Source: Chara braunii
Taxonomy: Eukaryota; Streptophyta; Charophyceae; Charales; Characeae
NCBI GenBank assembly: GCA_003427395.1
Contig: BFEA01000298.1
Span: 334,475-398,474 of the forward strand
Direction of reading: 5' to 3'
DNA: 64,000 nucleotides
Shown here: in pieces, positions 58,801 to 62,783 of the stretch
Layout: every line of letters begins with the position of its first letter
How positions within the stretch are numbered: the first letter of the stretch is position 1
Position numbers and translations under genes: made by a program
The notes under the pieces: model-generated
Databases searched by the model: none
What the model saw: only the letters and a program-made list of their open reading frames with translations
What the model was told of the DNA's origin: nothing

Positions 58801-60749
58801 TTACGAGTGGGGTAGTTCATCAAAAAATTGTGGTACTACATCAAAAGAATGGCCGTTACGGAAGTGCAGTGGTGAGTCCTCCACCGAATGCCTCTGAAAT
58901 GTGCTTTGTTCCACACACAACAGGAGTGTATGTGTATACATCCATATTTGTTCACATAATGTTGCTGTTGGATGCTGCATGCCTGCTAGGTTTATATTTT
59001 CTGAAGGGGCTCGAGTATTGCGTTCTGGGAGGTAGTGGGGAGGGGTATTTGCACTCCAGCTGTGCCGCAGGCAGATGTTACCCAGCGGCAGCCCAATGGC
59101 TGCCTGTCAGAAAAAAACACAAAAAACAAAGGAGAAATTGAATTGGTAATTCATCTTGATGGTCAGCAGCCAGGTAATCTAATTGAAGACGCGTGGATAA
59201 GAGGGTGCAAAGCTTGCATCGAACTTTCCGTTGGTGCTTCAAAGTGAGATAAGGGTGCAGCATACTTGAAGTTGATGCTGAAGCTGTCCCGGAGTTCATG
59301 TCAGAGCTGTGGTGACGCCGACTGCTCCTCTGCTTGTTGGATGATATAGAAAAGCGTAAAAAGGTCTTCCGCATGAGCCCTGTTTAGAAGTCTGGTCCCT
59401 GCAAAACCCCTCCCCCCTCTCGTTGCACACCCCTGCTGCTCCCTGTTCCTCTTCTTTTATTCCCAACTTCGGCTGGTGTCATCAAGCCTAACTGATGGGA
59501 GCACGACATCCCCTTGTCGTTCAGTCCGCTTTGCTGCGGCGCTTTCCCAAATCCATCGCCACAACCAGCAACAGCAATCGGTTCCGTTTCTGCCGCCCCG
59601 CCCCAAATCCATCACCAGAACTAGGAACAGCACCACAAAATGTCCACTTGTATTTACTGCAATTGCATTTCCATGCCCTTGTATTTACTGCAATCGCGTT
59701 TCTCTCTTCATGTTGGGTAACAAAACAGGAGGCTCTGAGGGTTGCCAAGGAGCAGGCCTCGTCAATGAAGGAGGATGAAATAGCAGCGCTTAGATTAGAG
59801 GCAGAGGTAAGTAAACAGTAATTAATAATTAGCCATCACTATTGTATGACAAACTGCATGTGTTATTGCTGCGTCTTTCCCCCGTGTCCTTCTGTCGGAT
59901 CGCTCTTCTTCTGCACATTCAGAACATGAGTGTTTTCTTTGTTTTTGTCCTCCCCCTTCCTCTCCTGGTCGCGATCAAGTGGAAGCAGAGGCGTGTTAGC
60001 GCCTGGGATATCCTTTGGCCAGAGGCAGCACACTGTGCGATGTTTGCTTGATCCCTCTGTACCTGGTTTGAGCATTCTCATGGCACTACACTGGCCTGGC
60101 TGCATTGCTTTTTTTTTGTTGAGACTACAGCAGATCTGTCCTATGCTACACTGCTGATCTGTTTGTCTTGTGCTGGTTCTCCTGGCCCAGCCCAAGTTTC
60201 CACTCTTCAGACCTTTGTCTGATTCCATTTGTCTGGGAGTGCTGAGGTTGTGCTTGGAGAGACTACATGGTCGAGGTGTGTATGCATCTGGACAATGGAG
60301 CGATCTTTGGATTCTTGTCAGACAGTCCATACTAGATGGTGCTGCTTTGGTACCGAAGGTGCCTACGACCGTTCTAGCAGATTTCCTACTGTCTTTACTG
60401 GCGACCTGTGTCTTCCCTAGAGCACAAGGAATGCGTACAAGCTATCTTTCTGGTCCAATACGGTCATGATGATGTTGCATGGTGTTCGGAGGAAGACAGA
60501 AGCAGAGGCTCCGGAACGATGAGAGTCCGAGGGGCCCATCGGGCTCCACATACACTGGCCCTCCGACAGGACCAGGAGGCCATTCCCTCCACTGAACTGC
60601 CAGGTTTATTTTGATCTAACGGCTTGAGGAGGCTTCTGGCAGTAGTATACTGAGAGCATGGGCAGTAAAACACACGTCGATTCATTTTTGAATACGCTTT
60701 CGAGGGCGCAGTGGGAGAGGGAGTGCCTGTGTCATGACCACGGGGGGGG

Positions 60750-60812
<63 letters not shown>

Positions 60813-62783
60813 AAAACAATGGCAAATGGGTTGCAGGTGAGGATTCAGACAATTCCCTTTTCTGCTGCAGTCTGCTCTCCCGATGTCAGCTTGTGAATTC
60901 ATGGTGATGTCCATGTCCTGTGGATGCTGCTACGCCGAGGTCAAAGGCTAGGTTCCAGTATTTGTGTGTGCAATTATGGCCTGGTGTCAGAGTGGAGACA
61001 TGCTTGGTGACATCGATCCTTTTCAACTTTTATGCGTGCTACTTCTTATTTCTGGGAGACAGAGGTAGCAATTGGGGTGGAACTTGATTATCGGGTTGAT
61101 TGGGGTGCTCATTATGGGTGTGTGTTGGGTGGTTGTCTGAGACACACTCTTCTTGTTTCACTATCATGAAGCCCTGTATACAATGCACCCCTCAGTGGTG
61201 GTCCTTTTGTCGGGTATTAGGCTGTTAGCTTATTGCCTATTTGGGCATTCATATCAAGAACACGGGCAGATTTCCAGGAAGTTCATGTTCTGTTATGTCA
61301 ACAGGTGTACATCACTGGAGTAGGTAAAAGAAGTCAACAGGTGTCATCCTTTTCGAAGTCTACTTGATGAACATGCGTGAAAGTCATCTGGGATAGCTCA
61401 GAGTAGTTTGCCTTGCCCGCGTTGTTGTGATTCAGTCAGCGAGGGAGGATGCCAATGCTGCTCTGCAAGAAAAACAGGACGCCGAGGCGGAGTTGAAGGC
61501 GTTGAGAGTGGCGGTACAGAGGATGGCCCTAACGCAGGATGAAATGGTGGGTAAGCTCATCCAAATTGTGTAATAGAGTATGAAAGACTGAGTCCCCCCC
61601 CCTCCTCTTCCCATGGAGTATTGTGTTTCCTTGTGAAATGCCATCTGTCATGCGTATTCGTCATGGACTGTTTGTTTTCGAAGCTGGCATTGGCAAATTC
61701 CTTTAAATGGTCTTAAGACTCTAAGCATGCTTATTGTGGATTAGGTGTGTGCAAAATGGGCATGTCAAAGTCTGACAGTTTGCTCAGGCCGACGAATGCC
61801 TGCCCATAGCCTTTGTTGCCGGGTAGACTAGATTGATTGTGGAAATAATGTTTTGACTCTTTCGAGGAATTTTCATCTGGAATGCTTCTTTTTTTTTCCT
61901 CAGATTTATTGAAGTCAAAAGCCATGTTCTGTTTGTTTTTATCCTTTTGTTCTTTCGAGTTTTGTTTTTCTGTGTAATACACCAATTTTAAGCACACTGC
62001 ACAGTATGCAGTGCAGCGCATGGCACCGGTTGTCCAGTGTCTATTTCTGCACTCAATAATGCTGTTTTTCAGGTGTTGTGAACTCTCTTGTTTCTTGTTT
62101 TTGGTCTGCATTTTTGTGTTTCATTTGGTGAACTTCTCTGCCACTCTTAACCTCCTCATTGTTAATTTGTGTTGCTTTCCCCGTTCTGACAATTGTTGCT
62201 TTTCCATCGTTCCCCCCCTTCTTCTTTTTTTTTCCGCTTTCTTTTGAGAGCTATTTCGTGTGCTGTGCCTGCTTGGCAATCTGTTGTAGTGTGTCTGCAT
62301 TCTCTCTCCTCGTCTCAGCGATGATCTCTTCTTCTCTTGCGCCTGCTTTTGATGGTCGTGCAGAGGATGGTAGTTATAATTCTTGCAAATTCTGTGTCAT
62401 TTTTTACTAGCTATTGTTTTCCCTTGCTGCAAATCAAGCTCCAGAGGTTAGTTCTTAAACCATTGATGGTTAACATGGCGGGTTAATTTCAAGAGCTCGC
62501 ACCCGATGTATGAGCCAAGTGCTGGTGGTTTAAAGTGTATTCCCCTTGCTGCAAATCAAGCTTTAGAGGGTATCTTTTAAAGAATGTTAAAAAAAACAGT
62601 GCTGTTCGTGTTTGTCGTCTCTGCTCCGGCAGCATCTCCTGGGGTACAACAGAGTCTGTTGCTTTGCAGGCTATGAATTGCAGGCCTGATTGCTTTGCGT
62701 CAATCCGTTTCATGTGGCTGTTTCATTGTGTGGCTGCAGGAGGAGGTTGTGCTTAAGCGTTGCTGGCTTGCGCGCTACTGGGG
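18192..62783 (+). CDS. SCD2: SCD2-like coiled-coil protein, exons 1-10, partial at 3' end
   Basis: This is a homologue of plant SCD2, a cytosolic and membrane-associated coiled-coil protein. In Arabidopsis it acts with the DENN protein SCD1 and the exocyst in secretion, clathrin-linked endocytosis, cytokinesis and cell expansion. The coding exons are 18192-18416, 30355-30551, 44678-44864, 49598-49639, 52410-52472, 53835-53884, 58040-58067, 59729-59806, 61436-61546 and 62740-62783. They give about 342 codons in phase across all nine introns. Family landmarks appear in order: a basic [18 protein letters not shown] stretch, an acidic DDEDDD run, a Ser/Pro-rich region, a coiled coil with EEN, LRIAEE and ASLGEG motifs, then [15 protein letters not shown]. 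Arabidopsis SCD2 is, from memory, somewhat under 600 residues, so the C-terminal part lies beyond the window. The match rests on remembered family sequence, not on a search. Confidence 0.9.
18784..18842 (-). repeat. tRNA-like fragment or SINE head
   Basis: On the minus strand, TAGCCCAGTAGG (A box, complement of about 18821-18832) precedes GGATCGAGTCCC (B box, complement of about 18785-18796) at tRNA-like spacing. The outer arms do not pair into a cloverleaf. It is most likely a SINE head or decayed tRNA pseudogene. Confidence 0.4.
18892..19066 (+). repeat. Minisatellite of about 21 bp, eight units
   Basis: Units of the form GCATGACATAGTATTTTGTAA repeat about eight times. One unit is shortened (GCATGAATTTTGTAA), and later units change to CTTTCTAA. 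The copies are highly similar, so the array is young. Confidence 0.9.
19754..19862. mobile_element. TA-flanked MITE, family A
   Basis: It begins TACCGTCTTCGCCCGAATAG and ends with the near-exact inverse CTATTCGGGTGAAGACGGTA. The TA at each border is a likely target-site duplication, as in Tc1/mariner-type elements. The interior has the family phrase TGCATCTGGACTGAAAGTT. At about 109 bp it has no coding capacity. Confidence 0.8.
20210..20255. repeat. GT/GC-rich alternating purine-pyrimidine tract
   Basis: GTGCGGGTGTGTGTGCGTCTGTG followed by CGCGCGCGCGCGTA is a short alternating run. Such runs can adopt Z-form DNA; nothing further is supported. Confidence 0.6.
20998..21064 (+). repeat. (CT)n microsatellite in intron 1
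   Basis: A near-pure CT run of about 65 bases within the pyrimidine-rich part of the intron. Confidence 0.9.
21263..21370. mobile_element. TA-type MITE, family B
   Basis: The left end, GCCGTTTTCCCCCGAACACA, is matched by the inverse TGTACTGGAGGCAAGACGTA at the right. The left TA is changed to TG. The interior has CACCCTCACCATGACTC and TTCATGATGACGGTGCG as imperfect inverted blocks. A right-half relic of the same family follows at about 21432-21470. Confidence 0.6.
21684..21812. mobile_element. Small MITE, family C
   Basis: It starts CTGAGGGCATACTCACGCTA and ends in the inverse CTAGTGTGTGTACGCCCTGA. The interior contains GGTCCGATTCATCCGGATCT and AAATGCGGTCGGATACAT. Related copies lie at 27693-27822 and 50072-50193, so this is a family and not a chance palindrome. 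Confidence 0.7.
22627..22682 (+). repeat. (CT)n microsatellite in intron 1
   Basis: A CTCTCT run with a few TTT interruptions. Confidence 0.85.
23225..23335. mobile_element. TA-flanked MITE, family A, complete copy
   Basis: It begins TACCCGTCTTCCCCCGAATA and ends TATTCGGGGGATGACGGGTA, with TA at both borders. The interior GGTCAGTATATCTGTATTTT and GCAACTTTCCGTC are shared with the copies at 23.4-23.6 kb. Confidence 0.8.
23412..23500. mobile_element. MITE family A, copy lacking its right end
   Basis: It begins TACCCGTCTTCCTCCGAATA. The body matches the next copy almost base for base but stops at GACTGGATGTAGTC. There it runs directly into a second full copy, so its right terminal repeat is missing. 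Confidence 0.75.
23505..23615. mobile_element. TA-flanked MITE, family A, complete copy
   Basis: It begins TACCCGTCTTCATCCGAATA and ends CTAATCGGGGGAAGACGGGTA (one base changed within CTATTCG). The body is nearly identical to the truncated copy just upstream. The pair could come from a duplication or from insertion of one copy into the other. Confidence 0.8.
24346..24458. mobile_element. TA-flanked MITE, family B, complete copy
   Basis: It begins TACCGTCTTCCCCCTAACAC and ends GTGCGGGGGAAGACGGTA, with TA borders. The interior has CACCCTCATCATGATGGCAT and a TATATATACAT centre. The outer bases match family A but the subterminal bases differ (AACACAATGC against AATAGAACGC). The two families therefore probably share a mobilising transposase. 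Confidence 0.75.
24855..24882. repeat. Poly(C) run with scattered Ns
   Basis: A C homopolymer with three Ns; its length is unresolved. Frames through it are unreliable. Confidence 0.85.
25540..25960 (+). repeat. CACCAGCTCCCC-type low-complexity minisatellite
   Basis: There are many imperfect units of the form CACCAGCTCCCCCTC, with TTCGACCAGCTCCCC repeated exactly near 25896-25940. The minus strand gives a meaningless Gly/Ser/Trp/Arg-rich frame. Confidence 0.75.
26412..26520. mobile_element. TA-type MITE, family A
   Basis: The left end is ACCGTCGTCACCCGAATAGA and the right end TTCTATTCGGATGAAGACGG, then TA. The left TA is mutated to GA. The interior GCTGCATCTGGACTGAAAGT is shared with the copy at 19.8 kb, so these two form a subfamily. 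Confidence 0.8.
26855..26930. mobile_element. MITE family A, left-end fragment
   Basis: It starts TACCGTCTTTGCCCGAATAG and continues ACGGTCACTATAGCTGTAT, but no right terminus follows. Confidence 0.6.
27022..27235. mobile_element. MITE family B, two diverged copies
   Basis: A relic at about 27040-27110 (GTATGGAAGCTCTCTC, CAGTACTGTCATGATGAGG) is followed at 27123-27232 by a fuller copy. That copy begins CAACGTCTTCCCTCAAACAC and ends CTGGGGAAAGTCTGTCGG. Borders are degraded, so no target site is assigned. Confidence 0.5.
27693..27822. mobile_element. Small MITE, family C
   Basis: The left end, GTGAGGGCCTACTTACATTA, is the diverged inverse of the right end AGTGTGAGTATGTCCTGA. The interior TGGCCGCAATTACAG and GGACCACAATCACATCCAG matches the 21.7 and 50.1 kb copies. 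Confidence 0.6.
28017..28380. repeat. Diverged repeats around TATGTTTGTGTTTGGC
   Basis: Phrases like TATGTGTTTGGCGTTTGGCAT (about 28033), TATGTTTGTATTTGGCATTT (about 28177) and TATGTTTGTGTTTGGCC (about 28347) recur every 150-170 bases with partly similar sequence between. This is an old, degenerate tandem repeat with no coding sense. Confidence 0.45.
28471..28616. repeat. 37-bp tandem repeat (three copies) then poly(T)
   Basis: AAGTAAGCAGCACAAAGAAA, followed by GTTAAAAAAGCTTAAG, occurs nearly three times at 28471-28568. A T run of about 47 bases follows. The poly(T) may be the tail of a minus-strand retroposed element, but no body was recognised to its right. Confidence 0.8.
28617..30354. 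other. Unclassified intronic DNA (end of SCD2 intron 1)
   Basis: No conserved exon or terminal repeat was recognised. A GGGAGGGAGGGAGGGAGG run lies near 29436-29456. The last bases run TTTGTCGGAGCAG into exon 2. Confidence 0.45.
30355..30551 (+). CDS. SCD2: SCD2 exon 2
   Basis: The acceptor is GGAGCAG|GTACGC and the donor GATCGCAG|GTGGGA. The 197 bases enter in phase 0 after exon 1 and leave two bases of an Arg codon, completed by the first base of exon 3. The product is Ser/Gly/Pro-rich and basic ([14 protein letters not shown] at the start, [20 protein letters not shown] near the end), as in the low-complexity linker of land-plant SCD2. Exact phase continuity with exons 1 and 3 is the main support, because sequence conservation is low. 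Confidence 0.7.
31336..31566. mobile_element. TTAA-family element, 231 bp
   Basis: The left end GAGCACCAGTACATGGCCCC follows TTGA, a changed TTAA. The right end is GATGTACTGGTGGTTTAA. The terminal block CCAGTACATGGCCCCAGCC matches the family pattern seen at 43.4 and 43.6 kb. No coding capacity. Confidence 0.6.
32325..32345. repeat. Short CT microsatellite
   Basis: A CT run of about 20 bases within intron 2. Confidence 0.8.
33040..33960 (+). repeat. C-rich tandem monomers of about 185 bp, probable LINE 5' region
   Basis: Four to five imperfect units share the order GACCTGTGCTATTCGTCCAC, TATCTATCTCGCCC, CCGTTCCCTTCCCCCAC, GCGATATCCTCCCCTCCC and CTCCTCTGTCCTTCATCCAG. Unit starts are near 33237, 33421, 33586 and 33798. 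The array is stop-poor, so Pro/Ser/Arg-rich chance frames cross it. It ends about 175 bases before the first LINE ORF1-like frame, in the position where other LINEs carry promoter monomers. That role is an inference from position. Confidence 0.7.
34346..34684 (+). repeat. 170-bp tandem duplication inside LINE ORF1
   Basis: Two adjacent copies (34346-34514 and 34515-34684) begin CTGCTAAGAGAAATGAAGAA and end GACTTGGAAATCCCA. They differ by about ten substitutions and one base in an A run, so their lengths are 169 and 170. Neither length is a multiple of three, so the duplication shifts the ORF1 frame. Confidence 0.9.
35329..36275. mobile_element. TTAA-flanked element inserted in LINE ORF1, 947 bp
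   Basis: Left border CTTTAAACCACCAATACACG; right border GTTGTACTGGTGGTTTAAA. TTAA is present at 35329-35332 and 36272-36275. The LINE frame reads RPWCF up to the left border and KCQTYRHLS after the right border. Removing one TTAA plus the insert rejoins these in frame, which marks the borders to the base. The interior has CACA-rich and A-rich stretches and no transposase. It is younger than the LINE insertion or co-inherited with it. Confidence 0.8.
38249..42733 (+). pseudogene. LINE ORF2: endonuclease, reverse transcriptase, zf-RVT (broken)
   Basis: Endonuclease-like motifs occur in order: TINVNGLA (about 38331), VQEPHL (about 38435), [10 protein letters not shown] (about 38733), SRIDLILAS (about 38937) and [10 protein letters not shown] (about 39023). 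Reverse transcriptase motifs are APGIDGFP (39779), NYGPITLL (about 39955), [11 protein letters not shown] (about 40154), [11 protein letters not shown] (40338) and the catalytic FADD (40476-40487; the usual form is YADD or FADD). A Cys/His cluster near 42045-42130 with [13 protein letters not shown] is zf-RVT-like. Breaks include a G homopolymer at 38395-38405, a shift near 39815, a stop at 40152-40154 and later shifts. It cannot encode an active enzyme. Confidence 0.85.
43424..43618. mobile_element. TTAA-flanked element, 195 bp
   Basis: Left CTTAAAGCACAAGTACACGG, right GGTGTACTGGTGGTTTAAA, with TTAA at 43424-43427 and 43615-43618. The subterminal GGACCCAGCC and GGCCCGG are inverse-related. 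The interior has a GCCGCTGGCGG-like GC-rich stretch. Confidence 0.75.
43615..43764. mobile_element. TTAA-flanked element, 150 bp, abutting its neighbour
   Basis: Left TTAAACCACCTGTACTTGGC, right AAGTACTGGTGGTTTAAC. It shares the TTAA at 43615-43618 with the element on its left. Either one copy inserted at the target site created by the other, or they moved as a pair. Confidence 0.75.
44155..44362. repeat. Two-copy tandem repeat of about 115 bp
   Basis: TTAGAACAGATGTAATTGG-type starts (AACAGAATCAACAGATG at 44164, AGAACAGATGTAATTGG at 44274) are each followed by AAGGTGTATACACCTGC. Then come GTGTCAGGTTGGA and GTCTGANGGCANGGTGCAT. The GGTGTATACACC core is a perfect palindrome. Confidence 0.8.
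44678..44864 (+). CDS. SCD2: SCD2 exon 3
   Basis: The acceptor is GTTGTGCAG|ATTCTC and the donor GGATGAG|GTGCGT. The first base completes the split Arg codon from exon 2, then 62 codons follow in phase 0. The start is Ser-rich ([12 protein letters not shown]), with [12 protein letters not shown] and the beginning of the coiled coil, TAALQDE. In land-plant SCD2 the equivalent Ser/Arg-rich segment leads into a LRDELDMLQEEN-like helix, which here continues in exon 4. Confidence 0.85.
45459..45481. repeat. Target-site duplication, left copy
   Basis: TCCGACTAGTTTTTCCTTTT followed by TTT here is repeated at 49159-49181. The two copies bracket the minus-strand LINE. Confidence 0.85.
45793..47281 (-). 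pseudogene. LINE ORF2 C-terminal fragment, left copy
   Basis: About 478 codons are open apart from N-containing codons. Recognisable parts are [20 protein letters not shown], the zf-RVT-type motif [19 protein letters not shown] (C-x2-C, H-x4-C), and a basic C-terminal tail. The domain is thought to bind nucleic acid in plant LINEs. It begins at a break against the right copy. The long open frame implies recent insertion. LINE 1 in intron 2 has the diverged equivalent ([16 protein letters not shown]), so the two belong to related families. Confidence 0.85.
47529..49158 (-). pseudogene. LINE ORF2 C-terminal fragment, right copy
   Basis: It has the same domain content as the left copy, with the added upstream part through [10 protein letters not shown]. 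One frameshift near 48508-48555 splits it into two frames, where three bases of a TAGATTGTAG segment present in the left copy are altered. A 53-codon in-frame deletion removes the segment from KTKDPDP to ITYVS. The zf-RVT motif is kept. Small differences from the left copy (a few per cent by eye) show they are not identical assembly duplicates. Confidence 0.85.
49159..49181. repeat. Target-site duplication, right copy
   Basis: Matches 45459-45481. The sequence then continues TATAAATTTTAAAG, so the pre-insertion site was a T-rich tract as favoured by LINE endonucleases. Confidence 0.85.
49598..49639 (+). CDS. SCD2: SCD2 exon 4
   Basis: A 42-base exon of 14 codons, [14 protein letters not shown], between TTTCCTGCAG and GTACGACT. 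It corresponds to the MLQEENENLLDK helix of land-plant SCD2, at the start of the coiled coil. Phase 0 on both sides. Confidence 0.9.
49716..49922 (+). mobile_element. tRNA-derived SINE, family 1, with duplicated head and A-rich tail
   Basis: A box TAGCGCAGTTGG at 49721-49732, then GGTACACCCATTAACTGTTG. The head is repeated from about 49767 (CCTAGTTGGTACACCCATGA), and the B box is AAATTCGAATGC. The body has CATTCTGAATAACCTGGGGC and GATGATAGCTCAAG, and the end is GCCCTTT plus an A run of about 18. The A-run tail marks it as a retroposed SINE. The duplicated head contains a second A-box-like sequence. Confidence 0.75.
50072..50193. mobile_element. Small MITE, family C
   Basis: The left end CTTAGGGCATACGAACACTA is the inverse of the right end TAGTTTGAGTATGCCCGCAG. 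The interior has TTGTGGCCAGATACATCCAG and AAATGCAGTC, shared with the other copies. Confidence 0.65.
50403..50700. repeat. (GT)n microsatellite with assembly gap
   Basis: A perfect GT run of about 80 bases enters a 218-N gap at 50483-50700. The true repeat length is unknown. Confidence 0.95.
50966..51112. mobile_element. TTAA-family element, 147 bp
   Basis: Left ATAAACGACCAGTACATAC (TTAA changed to ATAA), right GAAGTACTGGTGGTTTAA. The interior holds an inverted pair, ATTTCGGAGGCCATGG and CATGGCCTCCTATTT, giving a long internal hairpin. Confidence 0.65.
51113..51893. other. Intronic DNA, nothing recognised
   Basis: Part of SCD2 intron 4. A chance frame at 51549-51818 shows no domain and no SCD2 phase match. 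Confidence 0.5.
51894..52047 (+). mobile_element. tRNA-derived SINE, family 1
   Basis: ACTTGGTACACCCCTGAACT, ATCTGAGTTAAAACTCC (decayed B box), GGAAGCAGTTGAGTAAAACA, ATTCTGAATTACCTAGGGCC and GATGATATCTCAAG, ending CGCCCTTTTAG. The order is the same as in the other copies. The A tail is lost. Confidence 0.7.
52410..52472 (+). CDS. SCD2: SCD2 exon 5
   Basis: Sixty-three bases, 21 codons, beginning [17 protein letters not shown] and ending ELRRQ, between ATGTGGCAG and GTAGTATA. Equivalent to the LRLAEERFEEAEARARELEK part of land-plant SCD2. Heptad spacing of Leu/Ile/Ala supports a coiled coil. Phase 0 on both sides. Confidence 0.9.
52718..52863. repeat. Compound (GT)n(GA)n microsatellite
   Basis: A GT run of about 86 bases with one N changes directly into a GA run of about 58 bases. 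It lies in SCD2 intron 5. Confidence 0.95.
53835..53884 (+). CDS. SCD2: SCD2 exon 6
   Basis: Fifty bases encoding [16 protein letters not shown] plus AG of the next codon, between GGGCTGCCAG and GTGATTCT. It matches the hallmark VASLGEGVSLEARLLSR block of land-plant SCD2. The split codon is completed by the G that opens exon 7, giving Arg. Confidence 0.95.
53993..54142 (+). mobile_element. tRNA-derived SINE, family 1, with A-rich tail
   Basis: A box TAGCTGAGTTGG (about 53997-54008), B box GAGTTTGAACCT, body GGAAGCGGATGAGTAAAATT and CTGCAATTCTGAATTACCCA, then GCCGGTCAGTTCGATGATGA and GCCCTTT plus eight A. This is the clearest single-head copy of the family. It begins only about 110 bases after exon 6. 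Confidence 0.8.
54390..54480. mobile_element. Relic of MITE family A
   Basis: ACGATCACTATAGCTGTATT, GATCTTCATGGT and TGTTCTATTTGGGTG recall the interior and right end of family A. The termini are degraded. Confidence 0.4.
55040..56000. other. Intronic DNA, nothing recognised
   Basis: Part of SCD2 intron 6. GA-rich at 55040-55110 and CT-rich at 55350-55395. Overlapping short frames show no domain. Confidence 0.45.
55968..56215. repeat. Direct repeat of a GGCGAGGGTCTGATCAT segment
   Basis: GCGAGGGTCTGATCATGCTG with TTCTGGGCACTCTTCTG and TTGCAGCAAACGG (55973) recurs near 56139 with few changes. Two units of about 165 bp. Confidence 0.75.
56317..56636. repeat. Two-copy tandem repeat of about 158 bp
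   Basis: CAATGACACGACAATGCTGC at 56317 and CAATGACACGACGATGCTTC at 56474 start two units. Both contain ATTCGTGCAT, GAGCTGAAATTG, GGGCAGTGTGCAAGGACCAC and ACCAAGCTTTCT, and both end GAGAGCGAGGTA.TGTTAGGG. Similarity is high (roughly 90 per cent by eye). Confidence 0.85.
56637..57540. repeat. Degenerate tandem repeats
   Basis: The stretch carries repeated phrases such as GTGCCGAGCGAT, GTGTGCAGTGGTATGACNAATG, AAAGCTTTNTGCTT and GATGCTTTCTGCACAGA at uneven spacing of 75-160 bases. The best pair is at about 57190-57275 and 57276-57345. Long frames on both strands (for example 56625-57470 minus) reflect the repeat. Confidence 0.55.
57862..58008. repeat. Two-copy tandem repeat of about 80 bp
   Basis: GTAGCTGGGCTCTATAAGTG to GACTCTTATCTG is repeated as TTAGCTGGGTTTTGTAAGTT to GACTCTTATCTGG. 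Both contain ACCATGTGANCNGTTAC.TAAAG. Confidence 0.75.
58040..58067 (+). CDS. SCD2: SCD2 exon 7 (28-base microexon)
   Basis: The first base, G, completes the Arg codon of exon 6; then KEAALKMRE follows, between TTGCTGCAG and GTGAGACA. Land-plant SCD2 has RKEAALRQREAALK here. Its shortness is balanced by exact phase and family match on both sides. Confidence 0.9.
58068..59728 (+). other. SCD2 intron 7
   Basis: 1661 bases with GTGAGA donor and ACAAAACAG acceptor. No repeat family or gene was recognised in it. Confidence 0.7.
59729..59806 (+). CDS. SCD2: SCD2 exon 8
   Basis: Twenty-six codons starting [20 protein letters not shown] and ending LRLEAE, between ACAAAACAG and GTAAGTAA (consensus donor). 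It matches the KDEEIAALRTEAE part of the land-plant coiled coil. Phase 0. Confidence 0.95.
60425..60500. mobile_element. Relic of MITE family B
   Basis: AAGCTATCTTTCTGGTCCAA, ACGGTCATGATGATGTTGCA and GTTCGGAGGAAGACAG are in the order seen in the 24.3 and 27.1 kb copies. The left end is not clear. Confidence 0.45.
60740..60811. repeat. (GA)n microsatellite after a poly(G) run
   Basis: About ten G followed by a GA run of about 60 bases, in SCD2 intron 8. Confidence 0.95.
61436..61546 (+). CDS. SCD2: SCD2 exon 9
   Basis: Thirty-seven codons, from [19 protein letters not shown] through [18 protein letters not shown], between GTGATTCAG and GTGGGTAA. It matches the land-plant block with EVKALRTMTQRMILTQEEM, one of the best conserved parts of the family. 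Phase 0. Confidence 0.95.
62418..62570. repeat. Tandem duplication around CTTGCTGCAAATCAAGCT
   Basis: CCCTTGCTGCAAATCAAGCT at about 62420 and 62541 is followed by CCAGAGG or TTAGAGG and then a TTAAA. The duplication encloses the small TTAA-flanked element, which may be a by-product of it. Confidence 0.65.
62455..62532. mobile_element. Very short TTAA-family element, 78 bp
   Basis: Left CTTAAACCATTGATGG, right GTGCTGGTGGTTTAA, with TTAA at both ends (62455-62458 and 62529-62532). The left terminus is diverged, so this copy is less certain than the others. Confidence 0.45.
62740..62783 (+). CDS. SCD2: SCD2 exon 10
   Basis: [14 protein letters not shown] plus GG of a Gly codon, after the acceptor GTGGCTGCAG. 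This block is almost invariant in land-plant SCD2, where it is followed by a leucine and the C-terminal domain. The donor taken here is GG|GTTGGC, because the reading past it departs from the family. GTCTGT at 62801 is an alternative. The following exons are outside the window. Confidence 0.85.

Larger units (their letters stand above)
61547..62739 (+). other. SCD2 intron 9
   Basis: 1193 bases bounded by GTGGGT and TGTGGCTGCAG. Contains T-rich tracts and the 78-bp TTAA element near its end. Confidence 0.75.

Noticed and set aside
61436-61546. Kinesin or myosin coiled coil instead of SCD2
   Set aside because: Generic heptads alone would allow it, but the SLGEG, TQDEM and [14 protein letters not shown] blocks in order are specific to the SCD2 family.
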